From NCBI GenBank assembly GCA_012064415.1, contig SSNU01000003.1, forward strand, positions 53,548-91,258: DNA of 37,711 nucleotides. The letters run 5' to 3'. This document shows, piece after piece, positions 30,979 through 37,711 of the stretch; positions within the stretch are counted from its first letter, which is position 1, and every line of letters starts with the position of its first letter. The stretch comes from Gyrodactylus bullatarudis (taxonomy: Eukaryota > Platyhelminthes > Monogenea > Gyrodactylidea > Gyrodactylidae). Under the pieces are notes generated by a model that did no database searches, was not told the origin of the DNA, and was given only the letters and a program-made list of their open reading frames with translations. The position numbers and the translations under genes are program-made.

Positions 30979-31556
30979 GATGCAAATGGATAAAAGCTTC
31001 AAAGAATTTTCTGGCACCTAGCGGAAACTACTCAATAAAGCTAAAATCCCTAAGTTGGCAGACCCTGAGAAAATGATGGCCTCCATCTGTCTTCTGGGGT
31101 TCAAAAAAGTTGAATATCCATCCGTCTACACAAAGCTCCTCTCTTTTTACGATAAGAGCCCTTCCTGTACACATGCACAGATCGTAGCTGAAGTTTAGTC
31201 ATCCGACTCAACAGGCTTAAAGACGTAAAACTACTCCTGCCGTTCCAGCGAAAAATCAGCCCAATCCATCAAACACAAAGTTACACAAAATGTCTAACCT
31301 CCCTTTCATTCTAGATAAGTGTCTTAATTGTGGAGGCAACCACTTTACCAAGGGTTGTCTTGTTGAAAAAAGTTATATAAGGCCAATCATCAACAGTGTT
31401 CCCATCACGGTTTTAATTGACACCGGCACTGACATTTCATTACTAATCCATTACACTCTCAAAACTATTGGTTATTCAGAGGTAGTTCCATCGGACTTGA
31501 GATCTAACTGTGCGAATCCTAATGGCCTCCTAGTCCGTGTAACAGCTTCACCATAG
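30979..31556 (+). pseudogene. Retroelement gag-nucleocapsid-protease fragment
   Basis: The plus strand from ATG 30979: MQMDKSFKEFSGT, a stop, then a capsid-like stretch KIPKLADPEKMMASICLLGF and VYTKLLSFYDKSPSCTHAQI up to a stop at about 31196. After a frame change, the 88-codon frame from 31290 holds the zinc knuckle CLNCGGNHFTKGC and the protease motif VLIDTGTDISLL. Only the part from 31132 is duplicated in the palindrome; the gag part before it is in the loop, so this is the longer parent-like copy. No RT follows: after 31556 the frame ends in the palindrome's outer arm. Confidence 0.75.
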
Positions 31557-31695
31557 AATTCAGCGCTATTAAATCTATAGCATATCAAAAAAACTAGAAA
31601 AATACAAAAAATTCACCTCAATTTTGTCGAACAGTGTTATTTGTAGAAAGATTTTGTCACTAAAGAGAATTTAAGAAATTTCCCAAAACCATTGT
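31132..31695. repeat. Right arm of large gag/protease palindrome
   Basis: Partner of 30028-30592. Ends CCCAAAACCATTGT; beyond it the two sides differ (PLE-2 on the left, unrelated sequence on the right). Confidence 0.9.
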
Positions 31696-31743
31696 TTACC
31701 CTAAGGTTGTATACGACCTGATCCAGATCGACTTAAGCATTAG

Positions 31744-31896
31744 TTTGACGAAAATTTCAACAACATAACGTTGTTTCAACCGAACATGATGAATGAGTTA
31801 GTGAAAAAAATGAGCTCAGAATTCGATAAACTGAATTACGATGGGGTTAATTTTGGAAAAATGTGTGCAAAATATGAGAAAATATTTCTTGAATAG
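31744..31896 (+). pseudogene. Unrecognised 50-codon coding remnant
   Basis: The frame FDENFNNITLFQPNMMNELV continues through a Lys/Tyr-rich segment to a stop at 31894-31896. It looks protein-like, but I cannot name a family. It lies upstream of the PLE amino-terminal piece at 32028 in the same direction. Confidence 0.3.
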
Positions 31897-32027
31897 GCCT
31901 AGTTTTAGGATCATTCCAACTTTGGGGCTACTTACGGAAATTTTCGAAAAGATTTTTGGTTTATTTCTGAATTTATGATTATTTTGGGTCCACTTTTGGA
32001 ATTAACCCAAAAATCAAATTAAAGCAA

Positions 32028-32573
32028 AGGCGAATCTTAATCTTAACTTAATCTTTGGAGTAATAAAATCAAATGAGCTCATGGACTCTATCATAACGAC
32101 AAGTAAAAATGAATCAACAAAGCGAGCGAAAGCTGTAGTAAATAGATATAAAAAATATATTAGTAAAATTGATAACATTAATTTTAACATCAGGAAGAAA
32201 CCTTCCAGATTCAATTTTAAACTTTACAGAACTCCAACTGGGCCAGACCGAGCGTGAACTTCTTAAATTGGGACCGGCGTTTTGTATCTCTAATAAGACC
32301 GAAACAAAAATGGAAACCAAGGTTGGAATTTAATGTTTCATAGAACAAACAGATGAAAAGCTTTATACAGATTTTCTTATTACATTCTTTTATTTTATAT
32401 AATGGACAATATTGTTCCAGAGGTATTCCCAATAAAGCCGATCTTGGATATGTCGTCATGTCCACAACATAATTTAGCTAAATGGTTAATTGATGTATTA
32501 AAGCCAATACATACATAGTATGCTAAATATGTTGTGAAAGATACTTTTTCTTTTGTCGATAAATTAAAGATTT
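32028..32573 (+). pseudogene. PLE amino-terminus and first RT part
   Basis: A 76-codon frame (32028-32255) rich in Lys/Asn leads, after a frame change, into ERELLKLGPAFCISNKTETK, the conserved block before the RT in PLEs (compare EILSLGPNFCIPKRK in the 26-kb copy). After another break: DNIVPEVFPIKPILDMSS (RT motif 2) and CPQHNLAKWLIDVLKPIH, a stop, then YAKYVVKDTFSFVDK. At 32573 the sequence switches to an inverted copy of itself. Non-functional. Confidence 0.65.
32278..32573. repeat. Left arm of PLE palindrome
   Basis: 296 bp, reverse complement of 32877-33173 with one indel and few mismatches; the loop is 303 bp. PLE coding sequence continues across the left outer boundary but not the right. 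Confidence 0.88.
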
Positions 32574-32579
32574 AATTTA

Positions 32580-33173
32580 ATTTGAGATTTAAAGATTTTA
32601 GTCATTTCTAACCATCCTAGAAAGATATCAACTAAAAGAGGGCTTAGAGGTGAACCCATAGCCATACCGTATTTTTGAATAAAAACAGTATTTTGAAAAG
32701 ATAAAGGGACATTAGTGCAACATATCTTTACAAGATTTGCTATTTCATTACTATCCATTTCAAAACCACCATATTCATCAATAAAATACTTGATTACTGT
32801 TAAGGTCTCCTCTATGGGAACACTAGGAAATAAAGAACTTATATCTAATGAAATCATTTCATTTGAAGCTATGTTTAAATCTTTAATTTTATCGACAAAA
32901 GAAAAAGTATCTTTCACAACATATTTAGCATACTATGTATGTATTGGCTTTAATACATCAATTAACCATTTAGCTAAATTATGTTGTGGACATGACGACA
33001 TATCCAAGATCGGCCTTATTGGGAATACCTCTGGAACAATATTGTCCATTATATAAAATAAAAGAATGTGATAAGAAAATCTGTATAAAGCTTTTCATCT
33101 GTTTGTTCTATGAAACATTAAATTCCAACCTTGGTTTCCATTTTTGTTTCGGTCTTATTAGAGATACAAAACG
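32580..33173 (-). pseudogene. PLE RT fragment with intact motif A and B
   Basis: The minus strand from 33173 repeats the RT start, then from 32917 is open for 117 codons: IASNEMISLDISSLFPSVP contains motif A with the catalytic Asp. It continues with IDEYGGFEMDSNEI and motif B, GMAMGSPLSPLLVDIFLGWLE. It stops at the palindrome loop edge (about 32590), before motif C. This is the only copy in the window with a normal motif A, so it shows what the 26-kb and 35-kb copies have lost. It belongs close to PLE-1. Confidence 0.75.
32877..33173. repeat. Right arm of PLE palindrome
   Basis: 297 bp, inverted partner of 32278-32573. Its outer end joins PLE-3 sequence of opposite coding direction at 33174. 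Confidence 0.88.
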
Positions 33174-33184
33174 ACAAGAAGTTC

Positions 33185-33395
33185 ACATGTTTTTCAACAT
33201 GTCTCAAACAATAATGGGCATAAAATAAATTTTGAGGTGGTTAAAGTTCTTAGTGTGCAGAAAAACTTTAGAAAGAGTTTAATTCATGAAGATCTAGAAA
33301 TAGGCAATAACGATACTTTTAATGGAAATGTTGGTGAAGTGAACATTGAGCAGTGTTGGATTCAGCTTTTTGGCAAAAGAAGGAAGTTAAATTAA
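33185..33395 (+). pseudogene. PLE-3 GIY-YIG C-terminal part
   Basis: The plus frame SHVFQHVSNNNGHKINFEVV, KVLSVQKNFRKSLIHEDLEI and the end EVNIEQCWIQLFGKRRKLN then TAA (33393-33395). GH.INFE.VKVL...N.RK...ED.EI is the usual second half of a PLE GIY-YIG domain. The YIG part is missing at the palindrome junction. The same ending is at 4429-4488. A hammerhead of a third type follows 129 bp after the stop. Confidence 0.65.
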
Positions 33396-33523
33396 ATCTG
33401 ATGAAAAATTATAACTCTTTTCTGTTCTGATTATCTATACTTTATCATCATCAGCTTCTTGTATCATTCTATTCTCTCATCTGATTGGACAAAACTGATA
33501 GTAATTTGTTTTTTGACAAACTT

Positions 33524-33579
33524 GTCGTACCACTGAAGAAGACGTGTGAAGACAATCACCGTCGAAACGTTTGGATGAC
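33524..33579 (+). ncRNA. Hammerhead ribozyme, family C
   Basis: The core is CTGAAGA (33533-33539; position 7 is variable in hammerheads). Stem II is long: GACG + GTG (33541-33548, one bulged T) with CAC + CGTC (33557-33563). GAAA is at 33564-33567. Stem III is the minimal palindrome ACGT (33567-33570). Stem I is CCA/TGG plus outer GTC/GAC (33524-33526 with 33577-33579). One extra A lies between core and stem II. This layout (long stem II, two-base-pair stem III) is the classic PLE hammerhead form. Confidence 0.72.
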
Positions 33580-33804
33580 CGTGGCTGAGAATTCTAATAT
33601 TGACCTAAGTTTTAATAAATTTTATTATAAAACTAATTTTAGATCATTTTCACTAATTCGGAAAAGATATCTGTATTTATGAAAAATATGTGGCATATTT
33701 TTCGTAATTCAAAATTCATTTGACTACGGTTTCATGAGTTTGATCTTCTGAATAATAGAAGATTACAAAAAATAGAATAAGATTGTAAAAATGTGAATTT
33801 TCTA

Positions 33805-33922
33805 TCAAGCATCGACGTCTAAAACTAGTTGTGAGTTGAGATTTCTTTGCGATCAAGAGGATCGTAGAGAATTGGAATCACAAAACATAACTTTTCATAT
33901 TGATGAAGCACGAATAGTCAAG
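33805..33922. repeat. Direct repeat with 37600-37711
   Basis: Shared blocks TCAAGC, GTGAGTTGAGATTT, a run before CACAAAAC/CTAAA and AATAGTCAAGT. About 115 bp with indels. The second copy runs into the window edge. Possibly a PLE-1 flanking segment. Confidence 0.55.
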
Positions 33923-34243
33923 TAATTTAGATTCTTTTTACAGATTCCACTGAGACCAGCACTCGTGAGAAAAACACAAAAATTACAAAAGTGTTGATAA
34001 TGTCGACTTCTCACGAATATAGTTGATTGTACACATGATGGTTCACAGAATCAATATTCGTCCCCTTATTTTTATACTCGTACTTCTCTGCTCTCCTTCG
34101 ATTGACCAATAGAATTTAAAAAAGAAACAAAATAACCAATTAGAATTAAGTATAATTTCTTGTCCAAGATTAAATCACTTTCTCGGTCTCTATTCATAAC
34201 TTTAACCAAAGAATTTGAGAAAATTTAAAGAAGATATATTAAA

Positions 34244-34278
34244 ACCAAATGTACATTTCTTGAGGCATCATCAGTGAT
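34244..34278 (-). ncRNA. Hammerhead ribozyme, family B
   Basis: On the minus strand: stem I ATCA (34278-34275) with TGGT (34247-34244; one U-G). CTGATGA. Stem II segment TGCCTCAA. GAAA. Stem III is the palindrome ATGTACAT. It lies in the 3' UTR of PLE-1 copy C, about 200 bp after the nuclease end. Confidence 0.75.
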
Positions 34279-34479
34279 AATTCTTCAGAAATGATATTAG
34301 TTAAAAGTTCATTCAAGATAATATTTTACAACTCATGAAAGAAATAGTGAAGTCAAAGAAAATAAGAATAAAATGCAAGCTGAAAAAACACCAAAACTCT
34401 CCAATAAGAAGCAACAGTGGAGAGAAAAGTGAAAAAGCTCACATAGGCCAAGGTAGTTGAAGATTATAAGATTAGTTTT

Positions 34480-35600
34480 TTTGAACACATAGATTAGGTT
34501 TATATAGGTTAATAAGAAATTTTTCTTTCACTGATATCCATGCTGTCGTCATTAGGGTTTTTGTATAAAACGGAAAAATTAGAAATTGAAGCTGTATGAT
34601 TTTTTTGCCTAAGATGCCTTGTAACCGTAGTATCCTTTTTCAGATGATCCTCCGCTCGTATAGATAATTTCCTAATCGTTCTACCTATATATGAGGCTCC
34701 ACAATCACATTGGAATTTGTAAACTAATAGAGTTTTCTCCTCTGGCTTCAGCAAATCCTTATGAATCAAACTAAATAATCTCTGAGTTTAAAATACAATT
34801 TTCAATTGTATGTTATTATAATGTTGATTGATGAGATCATTTAGCCTTCTTCTAATATCATTACTGAACCCATCACCTTTGAAATTGTGCTCCATAAAAA
34901 TAGTTGTTTTTTTCCAATTCATCTGTTTCGCGAACCTCATTTCTATCCATAGATACATTCATGAATTTTTCAACAAATTTACCGGAATAACCATTTTCCT
35001 TCAGACTTAACTTTACGTTCTCTATTTCGTTAGACCATTCCTCAGGGCTTGCTATATTTCTTATCCTCTTACTTAGACCGAGGATCCATCTTCTCTTCTA
35101 GTCAATTTGAAATCTAAGAAACTCAAGATACCATTAGATTCTCTTTCCATAGTAAAAACTATATTCGGATGAAACGAATTCATCTTAGAGAAAAAATCAT
35201 CTACTGATATGTTAGTTTTCATTAAAATAAAAGTGTCTTCAACATATCTGATGTAAACATCAGCGTAAGAGTTGATTGTTTCAGACATTTTAATTAATTC
35301 TAACCAACCTAGGAAGATGTCTGCTAAAAGAGAACTAAGAGGTGAACCCATAGCTATTCCATCTTTTTGGATGAATACTTTGTTTTGAAATGATAAAGGA
35401 ACGTTTGTACAACAGATCCTAATGAGATCAGTTATTTCATTACTTTGCATTTCAAAACCTTCTTGTTGAAAGATTTAATAACAGATAATGTCTCCTCAAT
35501 AGGTATACTAGGAAATAAAGAGCTTACATATAATGAAATCATTTCATTTAAACCAATATTTAACTCCTTAATTCTAACTACAAAAGCGAATTTTCTTAAA
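34480..35600 (-). pseudogene. PLE-1 copy C, RT and GIY-YIG with active-site mutations
   Basis: In minus order: from about 35600, IKELNIGLNEMISLYVSSLF, where the motif A Asp (ISLD in the 32.6-kb copy) is Tyr, then FPSIPIEETLSVIK. A small deletion leads to the open frame 35450-35073 with motif B (IAMGSPLSSLLADIF) and motif C IRYVEDTF, where the second Asp of YVDD is Glu. A deletion at about 35075 removes the next roughly 35 residues. The linker has a frameshift at a T run and a stop in the KIVFQTQ equivalent. The nuclease (34769-34509) is clear: LLVYKFQCDCGASYIGRTIR. A frameshift near 34525 precedes KPNLCVQKN. Multiply inactivated. Confidence 0.82.
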
Positions 35601-35645
35601 GAGAATCATGAAGAAATTTTACCATCAGATGTTCAAGAAATTGAA

Positions 35646-35663
35646 TGTGTGTGTGTGTGTGTG
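35646..35663. repeat. (TG)n microsatellite
   Basis: Nine uninterrupted TG units near the 5' truncation point of PLE-1 copy C. Confidence 0.9.
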
Positions 35664-36404
35664 ACCCACTCTATGTTCATTGTGATAGTGGTGCGTATAT
35701 GTGAGTAGAAACCCCTATTCTATGTAATAGGAAGAGAACAGTGTGACAGCTATGATTGACATGTTTGTATTCACACCCATCTATGTACAATGTACAAATG
35801 ATCAACCCCATGACTAATCATGGATTCGGAAAACGAAAAATGACTTTTTTTGATTTTTCACCTAAAATCATTCAAAATCTGAGACTGGTTTCAAAATCAA
35901 ATTTTAGCCATATATTTTAGAATCGAAGCTTGAAAATTTTCAAGTTTACTCTAAATTTCATGCTGAATATAATGGTACTAAATTTAAGTCTGACTGACTG
36001 CTGCTTTAGCTCTTTTTGCCACGGCCTCTTTCTGATAAGATAGAAAAAAAATTCGAAGTGGAAATTTATCAGAACAAAAGATTGAGAACATCTACAAAAT
36101 TTCATCAACCTATTGAAAAATTTGAGATTCTGGTAGCAAAATATATTTAGGGCCTTGGGAAAATTGTAGAAGGAATATTGCTCGATTCTGATTAGCCGAC
36201 AAATACTCAATTTCTATTGGTCTATTATTCATAAGAGTTGGGGTTGAAATGGTATACAAGTAACGTATACTTGCACATTCACACAACTCTCGTCACTTTG
36301 CAGAGCTTTTACCTGTAATAATTAATATAGAGAAATTATTTTCAATTTAGTTTATCGAGAAGTTCATTCTTCTTCTATGTTTTTAAAAATCATGCAAAAA
36401 GGTT
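35664..36404. other. No gene recognised
   Basis: The 97-codon minus frame (36210-35917) is Phe/Lys/Ile-rich without motifs. A small palindrome GTATACAAGTAACGTATAC lies near 36252. AGCTTTTACCTG-TA at about 36305-36317 resembles the right end of the CAGGTGAA element group, but no partner was found. Confidence 0.35.
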
Positions 36405-36536
36405 ATTTCTTGATTGCGGGTTGATGCATTTTTAGCATTAGGCTTGTTGATAAATTTCACACTGCTGAAGCAATTTTTGATTGTACTAGGATCGACCTTA
36501 TCCCAGGCTTCTTCTTGCTACGTATTGAGACATTCT
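36405..36536 (-). pseudogene. pogo/Tigger-like transposase C-terminal fragment
   Basis: The minus strand reads ECLNT, a stop, then QEEAWDKVDPSTIKNCFSSV and KFINKPNAKN. The AW..V...TI.NCF..A/V.F pattern is characteristic of the end of the DDE domain in pogo/Tigger/jerky-type transposases. Only about 44 codons are seen, with one stop. No terminal repeats identified. Confidence 0.6.
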
Positions 36537-36936
36537 GATATTTTTTGGCGAGGTACTTGGTATCTTTGGTGCTGTATTCACTTCATTTTCAATAATTCTG
36601 ATTGGTAAAATATAAACCTCAACGATGATTTAAGATTATCTAAGGTTTTCATAAAGTTTAAACTGATCTTAATCCCCAAGCATGTGAAGGCAGCACACCT
36701 AACTTCCTTCAAAATTTATTTTTGAGCCTATATTAAAATTCTATAAAAATTCAAAGCTACACTTGTCATTTAATAAATTTATATTATTATTAAACGAATG
36801 CATTGTTTGAATAAGACTGCAGGTATTGTTAATTTCTAACTTGGACTTCAACCTAGAGATTGTAAAATGATTGAATCTTGGTTAATAAATGATACTTCTA
36901 CGTCGGAAGTATTGAAAAACAGGGTGTTTATTAACA

Positions 36937-36969
36937 TTAAATGTAAATTTCAAAAAGCTTCATCAGCAA
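36937..36969 (-). ncRNA. Decayed hammerhead, family B, with solo PLE-1 3' UTR
   Basis: The minus strand keeps CTGATGA, stem II AGCTTTTT, GAAA and TTG/TAA for stem I (one G-U), but stem III ATTTACAT is no longer self-complementary. The 3' UTR sequence (GCAAGCTGAAAAACACC...) continues to about 37110 without any adjoining PLE coding sequence. Confidence 0.5.
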
Positions 36970-37110
36970 AGTAACTTTAAAAATGAAAATATGTATAGAA
37001 TAATAATAAAATTACAAATATTAAAATGAAAATAGTAAGAAGCAAGATCCATAAAAGAAGAAGAATGCAAGCTGAAAAACACCCAAAAACTCAACATTAG
37101 TAGCGAAAAT

Positions 37111-37599
37111 GGGAGTTCCAACATCTAGATTCAGAATTCATCCAATTTTCGCAATCTGCTTGCTTTTGATGTGGACATCACGACCTTTGAATCCTAATTT
37201 ATTTGCAAAATCCTTGTCAACAAATAGATTTGATTTGAGCTGGGTTACATATGTTTATTGGTCTAACGAAGAAGCGGAGGGGATAAGATGTGAAAATGCG
37301 GGGGAGAATATGAATCATGTGAATCATAATATGTGTAATTGACTTTACTTATTGAACTAAATAAGAAATAATTTCATATTATCTCATTTATTCTGTAACA
37401 TCATAAACAAGAATGAAGATGTCCGAATAGAACTAGCTATTAAATGTTTAGTATTTGGATCCTTAATTACTTTTCACATATTTTGGACTCCATTCATGTA
37501 TTTTTTGAATAGACGATACTCAAACAAAAAATATCTGAAGTGGAATTGGGAATTGCATATACTTTAGATATTTTTCCTGAGAAACAATCATCTAATCTT
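37111..37599. other. No gene recognised
   Basis: A 77-codon plus-strand frame from 37109 starts in the PLE-1 3' UTR boundary and has no recognisable motif. The rest is AT-rich. Confidence 0.4.
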
Positions 37600-37711
37600 T
37601 TCAAGCGCCGGCAGCTACGTCAAGATGTGAGTTGAGATTTGTTTTTGCAATCCACGAAAACTAAATTTACTCAAAAAAGAGTACATTATCATGACGCCTT
37701 AATAGTCAAGT
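37600..37711. repeat. Direct repeat copy of 33805-33922, cut by window end
   Basis: Matches the 33.8-kb segment through AATAGTCAAGT at the last base of the window, so the repeat probably continues outside. Confidence 0.55.

Noticed and set aside
32217..32465. Matching antisense frames starting MDMTTYPRSALLG on both palindrome arms
   Set aside because: They are antisense shadows of the PLE RT coding sequence and are similar only because the arms are inverted copies.
33340..33395. QCWIQLFG at the PLE-3 C-terminus as a PIP box
   Set aside because: The spacing partly fits, but the second aromatic is Gly, and the segment matches the ordinary W-x-x-L(F) ending of PLE nucleases.
35917..36210. 97-codon minus-strand frame
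   Set aside because: Phe/Ile/Lys-rich composition as expected by chance in AT-rich DNA; no motif.
33805..37711. The 33.8-kb and 37.6-kb direct repeats as a pair of LTRs
   Set aside because: Only about 115 bp matches, there are no TG...CA ends, and the DNA between holds unrelated elements in mixed orientation.

Overview
This 37.7-kb window is AT-rich eukaryotic DNA made almost entirely of decayed, nested transposable elements. I find no convincing intact host gene, no rRNA, no CRISPR array and nothing bacterial. Penelope-like elements (PLEs: reverse transcriptase plus GIY-YIG nuclease), Ty3/gypsy pol remnants, Tc1/mariner, pogo-like and hAT-like transposase fragments and several long-inverted-repeat elements together suggest a metazoan, most likely an arthropod. 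The species cannot be named from the sequence.

Layout. 0-4 kb: a hammerhead ribozyme, a short leader ORF, a PLE tail fragment, a PLE GIY-YIG gene (2162-2734) and a TA-flanked foldback element (2885-3558) carrying two head-to-head hammerheads. 4.4-6.7 kb: PLE 3' ends, a scrambled PLE copy on the minus strand, and a promoter/ribozyme/leader unit (6365-6650). 9.4-11.3 kb: a dead Ty3/gypsy protease-RT-integrase on the minus strand, its RT split by a 164-bp TA-flanked element. 13.2-16.0 kb: gag and integrase remnants between ~205-bp inverted repeats. 16.1-18.2 kb: two large foldback elements. 20.1-22.9 kb: an unrecognised coding remnant, an inverted-repeat element with a tRNA-like core, and a dead Tc1 element. 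24.8-27.3 kb: another TA-flanked element and the best-preserved PLE (minus strand). 28.1-31.7 kb: hAT-like and gypsy fragments, a PLE GIY-YIG remnant with its ribozyme, and a ~565-bp-arm palindrome of a gag/protease segment. 32.0-35.6 kb: an inverted PLE duplication, a PLE C-terminus with a third ribozyme type, and another PLE copy. 36.4-37.7 kb: a pogo-like transposase end and a further decayed ribozyme.

The main theme is hammerhead self-cleaving ribozymes attached to PLE ends. I count thirteen sites in three architectures (A, B, C below). Ten have the core residues and a pairable stem I; three are decayed. Stem I changes by compensation between copies, and stem III is short and often self-complementary. 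The proteins in these elements are all broken (frameshifts, stops, lost catalytic residues) while many ribozymes remain foldable. A second theme is foldback structure: four elements share TA-flanked CAGGTGAA-like ends, and two other palindromes are inverted copies of retroelement genes that would give hairpin RNA if transcribed.
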